Assembly: GCF_001005305.1 (NCBI RefSeq) | Contig: NZ_LBMH01000009.1 | Coordinates: forward strand, 1-64,000 | Origin: Kordia zhangzhouensis | GTDB lineage: Bacteria; Bacteroidota; Bacteroidia; Flavobacteriales; Flavobacteriaceae | Length of the DNA stretch: 64,000 nt | Direction of reading: 5' to 3' | Shown: piece after piece, positions 27,425-36,449 of the stretch | Layout of the letters: the number at the start of each line of letters is the position of its first letter | Position numbering within the stretch: the stretch's first letter is position 1 | Notes under the pieces: model-generated | What the model saw: only the letters and a program-made list of their open reading frames with translations | Databases searched by the model: none | Told to the model about the DNA's origin: nothing | Made by a program: the position numbers and the translations under genes

Positions 27425-28210
27425 TTAATTTGATGTAATATATCCTTTCATGATACCTCTATGCGAGTTTTTGATGAATTGTAAGATTTCATCGCGCTCA
27501 GTAGTGGCTTCCATTTCTGCTTCAATAATTTCAGCAGCTTGTGTGTTGTTGTAATTTTTTTGATAGAGAATTCGGAAGATGTTTTGAATTTCTCTAATTT
27601 TTTCCGTCGTGAATCCACGTCTACGCAATCCCACCGAGTTGATTCCCACATAGGATAAAGGTTCACGTGCTGCTTTTACATAAGGAGGAACGTCCTTACG
27701 TACTAAAGAACCTCCTGTAACAAACGCATGGTTTCCAATAGAACAAAATTGATGAACAGCAGTCATTCCCGCAAGAATAACATAATCTCCTACAGTAATA
27801 TGTCCTGCAAGTGTACTATTATTCGAAAAAATACAATTATCTCCTACGATACAGTCGTGTGCGACATGACAATACGCCATAATTAAACAGTTTTTACCGA
27901 TAACTGTTTTCATACGATCAGATGTGCCTTTATTGATTGTTACACATTCACGTATAGTGGTATTATCTCCTATTTCGGCGATTGTATCTTCTCCTTGGTA
28001 TTTTAAATCTTGTGGCGGTGCAGAAATAACGGCTCCAGGAAATATGTTACAATTTTTCCCGATTCGCGCTCCTTCCATAATCGTAACATTGGAACCAATC
28101 CACGTACCTTCACCAATAATTACATTGTTGTGAATGGTTGTGAATGGCTCTACCACTACATTTTTTGCGATTTTTGCACCTGGATGAACATAAGCTAATG
28201 GTTGATTCAT
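27425..28210 (-). CDS. lpxA: UDP-N-acetylglucosamine acyltransferase
   Basis: First step of lipid A synthesis: acylation of UDP-GlcNAc at the 3-position. 261 residues. The left-handed beta-helix of hexapeptide repeats occupies about 1-185; the catalytic His region is AYCHVAHDCIVGDN; the C-terminal alpha-helical domain runs to the end. It lies between the lpxC-fabZ fusion (66 bp) and efp (9 bp). Confidence 0.97.
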   Translation of the reverse strand: MNQPLAYVHPGAKIAKNVVVEPFTTIHNNVIIGEGTWIGSNVTIMEGARIGKNCNIFPGAVISAPPQDLKYQGEDTIAEIGDNTTIRECVTINKGTSDRMKTVIGKNCLIMAYCHVAHDCIVGDNCIFSNNSTLAGHITVGDYVILAGMTAVHQFCSIGNHAFVTGGSLVRKDVPPYVKAAREPLSYVGINSVGLRRRGFTTEKIREIQNIFRILYQKNYNNTQAAEIIEAEMEATTERDEILQFIKNSHRGIMKGYITSN

Positions 28211-28276
28211 CTGCTAGTTTTTAATTATTTCTTATCTTAAAGATTGCAGCAAAATACATTTTTTATTCAAAATGAA

Positions 28277-29698
28277 TTATTTTTTTGCAATATCTTCTTC
28301 TTTTTTTCGAGCAATTTGTGCCATTAGTTCTGCTTCTGCAACTAATTTTCCATTGGCATACGCATAGGCTTGCATGTGACAAATTCCTCTACGAATTGGT
28401 GTAATCAAGTCAGCTTTAAATATTAAAGTGTCTCCTGGTACAACTTTTTGTTTGAACTTTACTTTATCAATTTTCATGAAAAAAGTCAAGTAATTTTCAG
28501 GATCTGGAACTGTGCTTAATACTAATATTCCTCCTGTTTGTGCCATTGCTTCTACTTGTAAAACACCTGGCATCACTGGTGCGCCAGGAAAATGCCCCAC
28601 AAAAAATGGTTCATTCATTGTTACGTTTTTTACACCTACCACATGTTTATCTGACAACTCTAAAATTTTATCTACTAATAAAAATGGTGGTCTGTGTGGA
28701 AGCATCGCCATAATTTGGTTTATATCCATTAATGGAGCTTGATTCAAATCATAGCTAGGTACGTTATTACGCTTTTCAATCTTAATTATTTTCGATAATT
28801 TCTTTGCAAATTGCGTATTTACATAGTGTCCTGGCTTATTTGCAATCACTTTTCCTCGAATACGAGTTCCGATTAGTGCTAAATCACCAATTACATCTAA
28901 TAATTTGTGACGTGCCGCTTCATTAGGATGATGTAACGTAAGATTATCCAAGATACCATTAGGTTTTACTGCAATGGTGTCTTTTCCAAAAGCAACTCTA
29001 AGTTTTTCCATTGTCTCTGAAGACAGTTCTTTATCTACATACACAATTGCATTATTCAAATCGCCCCCTTTAATGAGTCCATGCTCCAATAACATTTCCA
29101 ATTCATGCAGAAAGCTGAATGTTCTAGAACTTGCTATATCCTTTTTAAAGTCAGAAATATGCTTTAGAGTCGCATTTTGCGTTCCTAATACTTTTGTACC
29201 AAAATCAACCATTGTTGTTACTTGATATTCATCTGAAGGAATAATTGTAATTTCACTTCCAGTTTCTTCATCAATATAAGAGATGACATCTTTTACAATG
29301 TATTCTTCTCTAGGTTGTTCTTGTTCTACTATTCCAGCTTCTTCTAGAGCTTCCAGAAAAAACTTAGCTGAACCATCCATAATTGGAGGTTCTGAAGCAT
29401 CTAATTCGATACTTACATTGTCAATTTCTAACCCAACTAATGCTGCTAATACATGTTCGCAAGTTTGAATTTTTACACCGTGTTTTTCTAACACAGTTCC
29501 TCTTTGTGTATTTACAACATAATTTGCGTCTGCTTCAATCACAGGGCTTCCTTCTAGATCTACTCTAACGAAAGCATATCCATGATTTTCAGGTGCTGGC
29601 TTAAAAGTAAGATTGACTTCTTTTCCAGTATGTAACCCTACGCCTTTGAGAGATACTTCTTTGGCGATAGTGGTTTGCTTAACAATAGATTCACTCAT
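28277..29698 (-). CDS. lpxC/fabZ: Bifunctional LpxC deacetylase / FabZ dehydratase
   Basis: 473 residues joining two enzymes. LpxC (about 1-310) is the zinc-dependent deacetylase committed to lipid A. It has the metal His in [24 protein letters not shown] with the other zinc ligands, and [11 protein letters not shown]. FabZ (about 320-473), 3-hydroxyacyl-ACP dehydratase, has [13 protein letters not shown] and the active-site [19 protein letters not shown]. The fusion is a known Bacteroidetes trait linking lipid A and fatty acid synthesis. It overlaps the lpxD stop by 8 bases. Confidence 0.97.
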   Translation of the reverse strand: MSESIVKQTTIAKEVSLKGVGLHTGKEVNLTFKPAPENHGYAFVRVDLEGSPVIEADANYVVNTQRGTVLEKHGVKIQTCEHVLAALVGLEIDNVSIELDASEPPIMDGSAKFFLEALEEAGIVEQEQPREEYIVKDVISYIDEETGSEITIIPSDEYQVTTMVDFGTKVLGTQNATLKHISDFKKDIASSRTFSFLHELEMLLEHGLIKGGDLNNAIVYVDKELSSETMEKLRVAFGKDTIAVKPNGILDNLTLHHPNEAARHKLLDVIGDLALIGTRIRGKVIANKPGHYVNTQFAKKLSKIIKIEKRNNVPSYDLNQAPLMDINQIMAMLPHRPPFLLVDKILELSDKHVVGVKNVTMNEPFFVGHFPGAPVMPGVLQVEAMAQTGGILVLSTVPDPENYLTFFMKIDKVKFKQKVVPGDTLIFKADLITPIRRGICHMQAYAYANGKLVAEAELMAQIARKKEEDIAKK

Positions 29699-30719
29699 TG
29701 TTGTTTGTCTTTTTTTCTAGTTGATTGATTGATTTAGCAAGTTTAGGTAGATTTTTGAAGTATACGTACGATTTGTTGTAATCGCCATAATTTAATGCAG
29801 GAGAACCTTGCAAGGTTTCTCCATCTTTAACATTTCTGCCTATTCCAGATTGTGCTTGGATGCGAACATTGTTCCCAATAGTAATATGTCCTACAATACC
29901 AACTTGTCCGCCAATCATGCAATTCTCTCCAATTTTAGTAGAACCCGCAATTCCAGTTTGAGCTGCAATGACAGTATTTTTTCCAATCTCTACATTGTGT
30001 GCAATTTGAATCTGGTTGTCCAATTTAACGCCTTTACGAATAATGGTAGATCCTAACGTTGCTCTATCAATTGTAGTACCCGCCCCTATGTCTACATTTT
30101 CTTCAAGAATTACATTTCCCGTTTGCGGTACTTTTTGATATTCCCCTTTTTCATTTGGAGCAAAACCAAACCCATCAGCGCCAACTATTGCTCCACTATG
30201 AATTACACAATTATCTCCAATGACAGATTCTGAATAAATTTTGGCTCCTGCAAAAATGATTACATTATTTCCAATGGTTACATTGTCGCCAATGTATGCA
30301 TTTGGATATACCTTTACATAATCTCCAATTTTTACATTTTCGCCCATATAAGAGAAAGCTCCAAAATATAATTCTTTTCCATATTGTGCTGTTTCAGAAA
30401 TAAAAACAGGTTGTTCTATTCCTACTTTATTGAGTTTTACTTTGTTGTAATACTCCAACAGTTTGGAAAACGATTTATAAGCATCTTCTACTTTTATAAG
30501 CGTAGTAGCAACATCTTCTTCTGGAGAAAAGTCTTTCCCTACAATAGTGATAGACGCTTTTGTATTATATATATATTGTGTATATTTTGGATTTGCCAGA
30601 AAGGTTAAAGATCCTTCTGTTCCTTCTTCAATTTTAGAAAGTTTAGATACTTCTATGTCTGGATTACCTACGATATCTCCTTCTAAAATACCTGCTATTT
30701 GTGTCGCTGTAAACTTCAT
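29691..30719 (-). CDS. lpxD: UDP-3-O-(3-hydroxyacyl)glucosamine N-acyltransferase
   Basis: 342 residues; third enzyme of lipid A synthesis, adding the N-linked acyl chain. The N-terminal uridine-binding domain (about 1-100) is followed by long hexapeptide repeats, with [32 protein letters not shown] and a short C-terminal helix. It is the first lpx gene in the operon and overlaps lpxC/fabZ by 8 bases. The HD hydrolase gene lies 24 bp upstream. A paralogue lies at 25853-26794. Confidence 0.96.
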   Translation of the reverse strand: MKFTATQIAGILEGDIVGNPDIEVSKLSKIEEGTEGSLTFLANPKYTQYIYNTKASITIVGKDFSPEEDVATTLIKVEDAYKSFSKLLEYYNKVKLNKVGIEQPVFISETAQYGKELYFGAFSYMGENVKIGDYVKVYPNAYIGDNVTIGNNVIIFAGAKIYSESVIGDNCVIHSGAIVGADGFGFAPNEKGEYQKVPQTGNVILEENVDIGAGTTIDRATLGSTIIRKGVKLDNQIQIAHNVEIGKNTVIAAQTGIAGSTKIGENCMIGGQVGIVGHITIGNNVRIQAQSGIGRNVKDGETLQGSPALNYGDYNKSYVYFKNLPKLAKSINQLEKKTNNNE

Positions 30720-30743
30720 TCTGGCAAAAGTATAAAAAAACTA

Positions 30744-31973
30744 CTAAAGTTTATCTTTTGGGAAACATATATAATATTTTGTCACAGGTTTTGAAAGCGC
30801 TTTTAAGTTTAATTGATCGGATGCTTTGACTACATCTTGAATTTTCCCTGTTTTCATATAGATATGAATATTTTGACTAGTGGTTTTGTACGCTTGATTG
30901 GAAATTTCTCCTGAAAACACAAAATAAGAGGCTTCTTCCCTGCTTAATTTATAAGTTTCCATCACTTCTTGTATAGCACTTTCCAATCTTTTGGGAGCAA
31001 TTTTTTTATTTTTAACCTTAATTTTTAATAAGTCACGATTGATAATCATTTTGCAAAGTTTAGAAAGAACAAAATCTTCTTCATGCATCCATTCTTTCAT
31101 TGCTGATATTATATCGTAATCATCTAATTGAGCAAAACGATCTAATACTTCTTCGTTAAAATTTTCAATAGAGATTTCATTTTTTATAAAAAAGGATAAT
31201 GCAGCACTCGCTGTAAGCTTAGTTCCTTGCATTGTGAGTTCTTTTGCTCTTTGTAATACACGTATTAATAACTGCTCCGCCACCAAACTCGTTTTGTGCA
31301 AGTATACTTGCCAGTACATTAAACGTCTAGCAACCAGGAATTTTTCGACCGAATAGATTCCTTTTTCCTCAATAACCAATTCGTCATTCACAACATTTAA
31401 CATGGTAATGATACGCTCTGAATTGATATTTCCTTCTGCTACACCTGTATAAAAACTGTCACGCTTCAAATAGTCTGCTCTATCCATATCAATTTGACCA
31501 GAAATGAGCTGATACATGAACTTTCGCGGGTAATTTCCTTTAAAAATTTCAATGGCAAGCGTTAAACTTCCGTTAAATTCTTTATTTAATTGTTCCATTA
31601 AAAGCAAGGAAATTTCCTCATGATGCACACTATTTACTATACTATGCTCCATAGCATGAGAAAAAGGACCATGACCAATATCATGCAAAAGTATCGCAAT
31701 TAACAAGGCTTGTTTTTCATCTTCAGAAATCTCAACACCTTTAAAACAAAGTACTTGTATCGCTTTTTGCATTAAATGCATACAACCCAACGCATGATGA
31801 AAACGTGTATGATGTGCTCCAGGATATACCAAATACGACATCCCCATTTGCGAAATTCTCCGCAATCGTTGGAAATATTTGTGCTCAATTAGATCAAAAA
31901 TGAGTGGATTGGGAATTGTAATAAATCCGTAAATTGGATCGTTTAAAATTTTAAGCTTATTTCTGGTATTCAA
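30744..31973 (-). CDS. HD-domain phosphohydrolase (dGTPase-related)
   Basis: 409 residues from a TTG at 31973 (MNTRNKLKILNDPIYGFI). The longest frame reaches 32063 and overlaps porX. I reject that start because a -7 promoter element at 31998-32005 would lie inside it and the added residues are not conserved-looking. The HD metal site shows HTRFHHALGCMH, LLHDIGHGPFSHAMEHS and QIDMDRADYLKRDSF. Relatives hydrolyse dNTPs or nucleotides. It heads the lpxD-lpxC/fabZ-lpxA-efp run. Confidence 0.88.
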   Translation of the reverse strand: MNTRNKLKILNDPIYGFITIPNPLIFDLIEHKYFQRLRRISQMGMSYLVYPGAHHTRFHHALGCMHLMQKAIQVLCFKGVEISEDEKQALLIAILLHDIGHGPFSHAMEHSIVNSVHHEEISLLLMEQLNKEFNGSLTLAIEIFKGNYPRKFMYQLISGQIDMDRADYLKRDSFYTGVAEGNINSERIITMLNVVNDELVIEEKGIYSVEKFLVARRLMYWQVYLHKTSLVAEQLLIRVLQRAKELTMQGTKLTASAALSFFIKNEISIENFNEEVLDRFAQLDDYDIISAMKEWMHEEDFVLSKLCKMIINRDLLKIKVKNKKIAPKRLESAIQEVMETYKLSREEASYFVFSGEISNQAYKTTSQNIHIYMKTGKIQDVVKASDQLNLKALSKPVTKYYICFPKDKL

Positions 31974-31997
31974 GTCGTATCTTTTTATGACAAAGCA

Positions 31998-32005
31998 CAA
32001 ATATA
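31998..32005 (-). promoter_or_regulatory. Promoter -7 element for the HD hydrolase/lpx operon
   Basis: The minus strand reads TATATTTG, an exact TAnnTTTG match, 25 bp before the TTG start chosen for the HD gene. It is the main reason for the shorter start. Confidence 0.6.
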
Positions 32006-32053
32006 AGTTTATAATTACAAGCATTGCTAATAATTTACTAAATAAAGATTTAC

Positions 32054-33601
32054 ATGAGCACATTCAAGATTCTTTGGGTTGATGATGAAATTGACCTATT
32101 GAAACCACATATTCTTTTTTTACAGAAAAAAAATTACAACGTTACTACATGCACTAGTGGAACTGAAGCTATCGAGTTGATTGACGAAGAAAGTTTTGAT
32201 ATTGTGTTTTTAGACGAAAATATGCCTGGCCTAACAGGTATTGAAACACTTTCAGAGTTGAAAGCAAAGCAAAGTAATCTCCCTATTGTAATGATTACCA
32301 AGAGTGAAGAAGAATATATAATGGAGGAAGCGATTGGTTCTAAGATTGCCGATTATTTGATTAAACCTGTAAATCCGAATCAAATTTTACTGAGCTTGAA
32401 GAAAAATTTAGACCATTCTCGATTGGTTTCTGAAAAAACGACTTCGAACTATCAGCAAGAGTTTAGAAAAATTGCGATGGATTTGGCTATGGTCAATTCT
32501 ATTGAAGAATGGATTGAATTGTACCAAAAATTAATTTACTGGGAATTGGAATTAGAAGCCATCGAAGATTCTGGCATGTTTGAAATTTTAGAATCTCAAA
32601 AAAATGAAGCCAATGTGCAGTTTGGAAAATTCATTGATAAAAACTATCCTAAATGGTTTGGTAATGAGGAAGCACCAATTATGTCTCATACAATGTTTCG
32701 TGAACTCGTTGTTCCCGAAATTAGTAAAGCTCAGCCAACATTATTGGTAATTATTGATAACTTACGATATGATCAATGGAAATCATTTGAATCGACTGTA
32801 AATACACATTACAAAAAGGAAAAAGAAATTCCTTTTGTAAGTATACTTCCAACCGCTACACAATATGCACGAAATGCTATATTTTCTGGCTTAATGCCTT
32901 CTGACATGGAGAAATTACACCCTGATTTATGGAAAAATGACACAGATGATGGCGGTAAAAATCTTCACGAAGACGATTTTTTAAAAGCACAACTCAAGCG
33001 TTTGGGGCTCAACATTAAGCATGAATATCACAAAATCACAAGCCTAAAAGGAGGAAAAAAATTAGCAGAAAATTTCAAATCTCAAAAAGATAATGATTTA
33101 ACTGTCGTTGTATATAATTTTGTAGATATGTTATCGCACGCCAAAACCGAAATGGAAGTAGTAAAAGAATTGGCGTCTAATGACAAAGCCTATCGTTCTT
33201 TAACACAAAGTTGGTTTAAAAATTCTCCTTTACTAGAAATCATTCAACAATCTCAGCAATTAGGTTTTAAATTAATTATTACTACCGATCATGGAACTAT
33301 TAATGTAAAAAACCCTTCGAAGGTTGTTGGTGACAAAAACACAAGTTTGAATTTACGCTACAAAACGGGAAGAAGTTTGACTTATGAACAAAAAGACGTG
33401 CTAGCTGCAAAAGATCCAAGCACTATTCATTTACCTTCAATCAACATGAGTAGTTCCTTTATTTTTGCAAAAACTGATTTATTTTTTGCATATCCAAACA
33501 ATTACAATCATTATGTAAGTTACTACAGAAATACGTATCAACATGGTGGAGTTTCGCTAGAAGAAATGATTATTCCTTTTGTAGTTTTATCACCTAGATA
33601 G
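32054..33601 (+). CDS. porX: PorX: response regulator with PglZ effector domain
   Basis: 515 residues. The receiver domain (1-120) has the acid pair in WVDDE, the phospho-acceptor Asp54 in VFLDENMPG and Lys in LIKPVNP. The C-terminal PglZ/alkaline-phosphatase-like domain includes VIIDNLRYDQW, SILPTATQYARNAIFSG, TTDHGTINV and a final YQHGGVSLEEMIIP. In Porphyromonas, PorX with the kinase PorY and sigma SigP controls the type IX secretion system. No kinase gene is adjacent here, as usual. It is divergent from the HD/lpx operon. Confidence 0.93.
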   Translation: MSTFKILWVDDEIDLLKPHILFLQKKNYNVTTCTSGTEAIELIDEESFDIVFLDENMPGLTGIETLSELKAKQSNLPIVMITKSEEEYIMEEAIGSKIADYLIKPVNPNQILLSLKKNLDHSRLVSEKTTSNYQQEFRKIAMDLAMVNSIEEWIELYQKLIYWELELEAIEDSGMFEILESQKNEANVQFGKFIDKNYPKWFGNEEAPIMSHTMFRELVVPEISKAQPTLLVIIDNLRYDQWKSFESTVNTHYKKEKEIPFVSILPTATQYARNAIFSGLMPSDMEKLHPDLWKNDTDDGGKNLHEDDFLKAQLKRLGLNIKHEYHKITSLKGGKKLAENFKSQKDNDLTVVVYNFVDMLSHAKTEMEVVKELASNDKAYRSLTQSWFKNSPLLEIIQQSQQLGFKLIITTDHGTINVKNPSKVVGDKNTSLNLRYKTGRSLTYEQKDVLAAKDPSTIHLPSINMSSSFIFAKTDLFFAYPNNYNHYVSYYRNTYQHGGVSLEEMIIPFVVLSPR

Positions 33602-33620
33602 TTTTAAGCCTAAAATAACA

Positions 33621-33650
33621 AAAGCCGTTTCAAAAGAATGAAACGGCTTT
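33621..33650. terminator. Bidirectional hairpin terminator
   Basis: An 11-bp stem aaagccgtttc / gaaacggcttt with an 8-base loop, between the stops of porX and the convergent 57-residue peptide gene. Confidence 0.85.
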
Positions 33651-33655
33651 ATAAT

Positions 33656-33829
33656 TTAAGAAAATCCATTTTCTCTTTTACATGCTTCACAAGCAGCTTT
33701 TTGTTCTTCTGACATTGGTTCTGACCCAGGAATTCTAACACAAGCCTTGCAAATTCCCCCTAATAATTTACCTGTTTCTTTTTTGGTTAACCTTCTAACC
33801 CCTTCTATTCTTAAAATTTCTTTTAACAT
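33656..33829 (-). CDS. Double-glycine-leader Cys-rich peptide precursor
   Basis: A 57-codon minus-strand ORF starting MLKEILRIEGVRRLTKKE and reaching LLGG at residues 22-25. This has the form of a GG-type leader: charged amphipathic helix with hydrophobic spacing, then GG. The remaining 32 residues hold two CxxC pairs (ICKAC and ACEAC) around a PGSEPMSEEQ loop. GG leaders are cut by C39-peptidase ABC exporters, and in Bacteroidetes they mark bacteriocin-like or signalling peptides. It has its own terminator at the porX junction. No exporter or modifying enzyme is in the window. A small zinc-binding protein is the alternative reading. Confidence 0.7.
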   Translation of the reverse strand: MLKEILRIEGVRRLTKKETGKLLGGICKACVRIPGSEPMSEEQKAACEACKRENGFS

Positions 33830-33995
33830 AATTCTAAATGATTTTTAAATTCAACTTAAAATAATAAAAATGAGTTGAGTTTATATGGTCATTTATTTCT
33901 TTTAGATTAAAAGAACATAATTACGTTCAACTACATATTGAATCTTAAATTTATTGCTCAGCAAGTGATTTAATGCACTATTATAGATTTTTTAT

Positions 33996-34003
33996 TAAAT
34001 TTG
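33996..34003 (+). promoter_or_regulatory. tsaE promoter -7 element
   Basis: TAAATTTG, an exact TAnnTTTG match, 29 bases before the GTG start of tsaE. Confidence 0.5.
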
Positions 34004-34032
34004 ACTAAAAAGCCTTACTTAAAGATATACTT

Positions 34033-34440
34033 GTGCAAAAAGAATATACGCTTTCACAAATTGATGAAATAGCCGAAGCTATTTTATCGCAAACTAAACA
34101 TAAAATCATTGTTTTTTACGGAGACATGGGTGTGGGAAAAACCACACTCATTAAAATTCTCGCTAAAAAGTTGGGTGTGAATGAGCTTACTAACAGTCCT
34201 ACATTTGCTATTGTCAATGAATATCACACTCCTAATGACATTATATACCATTTTGATTGTTACCGAATGGAAGATGAAACCGAAGCATACGATATTGGTA
34301 TTGAGGACTATTTATACAGTGACGCTTGGTGTTTTATAGAATGGCCAGAACGTATTAAAAACCTTTTGCCTAATACTATTACAGAAATATTTATTGAAAA
34401 AAGAGAGGAAGAAAAGCGTTTCATTCATCTAAAAAATTAA
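34033..34440 (+). CDS. tsaE: tRNA threonylcarbamoyladenosine biosynthesis ATPase TsaE
   Basis: 135 residues from a GTG start. This P-loop ATPase works with TsaB and TsaD to put t6A on tRNAs at position 37. The Walker A motif is GDMGVGKTTLIK. LTNSPTFAIVNEY and HFDCYRM (the conserved family HxD) follow, and CFIEWPERI is the late motif. It stands alone between the GG-leader peptide and the tandem units. Confidence 0.95.
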   Translation: MQKEYTLSQIDEIAEAILSQTKHKIIVFYGDMGVGKTTLIKILAKKLGVNELTNSPTFAIVNEYHTPNDIIYHFDCYRMEDETEAYDIGIEDYLYSDAWCFIEWPERIKNLLPNTITEIFIEKREEEKRFIHLKN

Positions 34441-34617
34441 ACACTTAATCGAAAAAAGTAGAACTATAACCTATATTTAACCGAAAAGACTGACAAATTA
34501 GTGACTTTTACAGTATATTGAATGAAAATTCTGATAGACTTTATAAAAGTCAAAAATTGATAAAAATACGCAGAAAATAAAATATGATAATTTCCTGAAA
34601 ATCATTTGTTTATTAGA

Positions 34618-34625
34618 TAAGTTTG
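34618..34625 (+). promoter_or_regulatory. Unit 1 promoter -7 element
   Basis: TAAGTTTG matches TAnnTTTG and is conserved at the same place in all three units, 29 bases before the lipoprotein ATG. Confidence 0.65.
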
Positions 34626-34654
34626 CTCATCGTAAAACTAAAACCTAAAACAAA

Positions 34655-34810
34655 ATGAAATTAAGAAATTATTTATTCGGAGCAGTCGTATTGGCATCAG
34701 TAACATTTGTGTCTTGTAACCCAGATAGCATTGCAGACGAAGACAGCCCATACCAAACAGAACAAGGAGTCGAAAAAAGTAAGATTAAAACTCCAAGACA
34801 AGTTAACTAG
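34655..34810 (+). CDS. Unit 1 small lipoprotein (51 residues)
   Basis: MKLRNYLFGAVVLASVTFVSC is a lipoprotein signal with lipobox Cys21, followed by NPDSIADEDSPYQTEQGV, almost identical in units 2 and 3. Base changes among the copies in this block (gtg/gta, aac/aat, gat/gac, agc/agt, gca/gct, gac/gat) are silent in this frame, which shows selection on it. It would yield a 31-residue acidic lipopeptide tail, unless ribosomes shift +1 into the overlapping membrane-protein ORF. No family is recognised. Confidence 0.75.
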   Translation: MKLRNYLFGAVVLASVTFVSCNPDSIADEDSPYQTEQGVEKSKIKTPRQVN

Positions 34811-35324
34811 AAAAAGATTAATAAGATCGTCTATAATAGCCGTTTTAATAGCAATTACCCCATATCTATTTCAATTATATGAGAGTGTCCCGATAGACGC
34901 CAAATGGGAGACTCCCTTTTTTACTTTTGAAAGTAATTATTATAAAAATGTACAAATAGTTGCATGGGTTTGCATGAATAAATTAATACCTCTGTTACTG
35001 CTTATTTTATGGTTCTTAACTTGTAAAAATTGGTGGTATCATATAATATTAATACCAATTGCAATGTTTGCTTTTCAGTTTATTCAGGCTATAAACGATG
35101 AATCTAAAAATTTTGATGAATTAGAGATATATTGGGTTATTCCAATAATGATGATAATAGTCCCTATTGTTTACCTAATAAGGATTAAATTATTTGACAA
35201 ATTAGTATATGGAATTGACTTAAAAAAGATTGAAGCTGAATTAGAGGAATACAAACGTAAAGAACAAGACGAACAAGAGCAACAAAACACAACAGCAGAA
35301 ACTCAAAAACAAGAAGTTCATTGA
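34707..35324 (+). CDS. Unit 1 four-helix membrane protein, start uncertain
   Basis: The frame is open from a TTG at 34707 and overlaps the lipoprotein ORF in the +1 frame for 104 bases. The conserved protein begins only near LTRKRLIRSSIIAVLIAITP (about 34800), where this copy has no ATG, GTG or TTG. Four hydrophobic helices follow, with WWYHIILIPIAMFAFQ and IMMIIVPIVYLIRIKLFDKL. A Glu/Lys/Gln-rich coiled-coil tail (IDLKKIEAELEEYKRKEQDE) ends the protein. It may be made by frameshifting from the lipoprotein, by reinitiation, or not at all. No family is recognised. Confidence 0.65.
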   Translation: MCLVTQIALQTKTAHTKQNKESKKVRLKLQDKLTRKRLIRSSIIAVLIAITPYLFQLYESVPIDAKWETPFFTFESNYYKNVQIVAWVCMNKLIPLLLLILWFLTCKNWWYHIILIPIAMFAFQFIQAINDESKNFDELEIYWVIPIMMIIVPIVYLIRIKLFDKLVYGIDLKKIEAELEEYKRKEQDEQEQQNTTAETQKQEVH

Positions 35325-35434
35325 CATACACTAATATACTATTTTCTATGTAACCTGTTAATTTTAAGTAAAACTAACAAAAATACGTAGAAAATATATT
35401 ATGCTTATTTTAAAGGGAACGTTTGGTTATTCCA

Positions 35435-35442
35435 TAAGTTTG
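35435..35442 (+). promoter_or_regulatory. Unit 2 promoter -7 element
   Basis: TAAGTTTG, same position relative to the lipoprotein ATG as in units 1 and 3 (33 bases to the ATG here). Confidence 0.65.
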
Positions 35443-35475
35443 ACACATCGTTAAACTAAATAAACTAAAACAAAC

Positions 35476-35628
35476 ATGAAGACTAAATTCTACCTTTACC
35501 TGTTAGCAGCCGTATCATCAATTTTATTTGTATCTTGTAATCCAGATAGCATTGCTGATGAAGACAACCCATACCAAACAGAACAAGGAGTCAATAAAAA
35601 AGATATCACAAGAGGGAACGTTGGTTAG
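35476..35628 (+). CDS. Unit 2 small lipoprotein (50 residues)
   Basis: MKTKFYLYLLAAVSSILFVSC lipoprotein signal with Cys21, then NPDSIADEDNPYQTEQGV as in unit 1. It stops at TAG 35626-35628, at the position aligned with the unit 1 stop. A TTG codon for the next ORF overlaps this stop (TTGGTTAG). No family is recognised. Confidence 0.75.
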   Translation: MKTKFYLYLLAAVSSILFVSCNPDSIADEDNPYQTEQGVNKKDITRGNVG

Positions 35629-36115
35629 AAAAAAACTACTAATTGATTCCTTAATAATTTTTTTAATATTTATATCTCCTTTTCTTTACTATTTATATGA
35701 ATATTCTCCTGATGGAGATGTATGGAAAACCAATTGGTTTACCATAACCAGCAATGGTTATCAAGATTTATATATATCCTTTTGGATGTATTTAAGTAAA
35801 ATAATTCCTTTGCTATTGCTAATACTTTGGTTTTTAACTTGCAAGCATTGGTGGTATCATATTATATTAGTTCCGATTGCAATGTATGCTTTTCAGCTAG
35901 TCAATGCATTATATAAAAATTCTTTAAAGGTTGATGAAATTGAGATATATTGGTTAATACCTATCATGATGGTAGTAGTGCCAATAGTTTATTTAATAAG
36001 AATTAAATTATTTGACAAACTAGTTTTGGGTATCGACCTAAAAAAAATAGAAGCAGAACTCGAAGAATATGAACGTAAGGAAAAAGAAGTATCTGAGAGT
36101 GATAAATTAAAATAA
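35621..36115 (+). CDS. Unit 2 four-helix membrane protein
   Basis: Started at the TTG at 35621, which overlaps the lipoprotein stop (164 residues, MVRKKLLIDSLIIFLIF); the frame itself is open back to 35528. The architecture is the same as in unit 1: four hydrophobic helices, the CKHWWYHIILVPIAMYAFQ block, IRIKLFDKLVLGIDLKK, and a charged coiled-coil tail. Reinitiation at TTG or +1 frameshifting could both give this product. No family is recognised. Confidence 0.7.
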   Translation: MVRKKLLIDSLIIFLIFISPFLYYLYEYSPDGDVWKTNWFTITSNGYQDLYISFWMYLSKIIPLLLLILWFLTCKHWWYHIILVPIAMYAFQLVNALYKNSLKVDEIEIYWLIPIMMVVVPIVYLIRIKLFDKLVLGIDLKKIEAELEEYERKEKEVSESDKLK

Positions 36116-36255
36116 TTCGTATATTAGCGAAATTACTTACGATAACATTATAATAAATTGTATTTTCTACGTACTCAATTAAAATTAGTTTTAACTAACA
36201 AAAGTACGTAGAAAATATATATTGCTATTTTTCTGATAATTAGTTGGTTATTTAA

Positions 36256-36263
36256 TAAGTTTG
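36256..36263 (+). promoter_or_regulatory. Unit 3 promoter -7 element
   Basis: TAAGTTTG, conserved with units 1 and 2, 33 bases before the lipoprotein ATG. Confidence 0.65.
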
Positions 36264-36296
36264 ACTCATCGTTAAACTAAATAACCTAATTATCAT

Positions 36297-36449
36297 ATGA
36301 AAACTAAGATCTACTTTTTATTACTAGCTGCTTTTTCAACAATATTATTTGTATCTTGTAACCCAGACAGTATTGCTGATGAAGACAATCCATACGAAAC
36401 ACAAGAAACAATCGACCCGCAAAAAGTCAAAATCCCTCGTCACGGGTAG
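36297..36449 (+). CDS. Unit 3 small lipoprotein (50 residues)
   Basis: MKTKIYFLLLAAFSTILFVSC lipoprotein signal with Cys21, then NPDSIADEDNPYETQE. The C-terminal 15 residues differ from units 1 and 2. It ends at TAG 36447-36449, about seven codons further into the membrane-protein frame than in the other units. No family is recognised. Confidence 0.75.
   Translation: MKTKIYFLLLAAFSTILFVSCNPDSIADEDNPYETQETIDPQKVKIPRHG

Noticed and set aside
32000-32063. Longer N-terminus for the HD hydrolase
   Set aside because: It would contain a consensus -7 promoter element and overlap the porX start; the added residues are Cys/Leu/Ile-rich and look non-coding.
34707-34800. TTG at 34707 as an ordinary start for the unit 1 membrane protein
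   Set aside because: The base changes among the three copies here are silent in the lipoprotein frame but change residues in this frame, so it is unlikely to be the main coding frame in this stretch.
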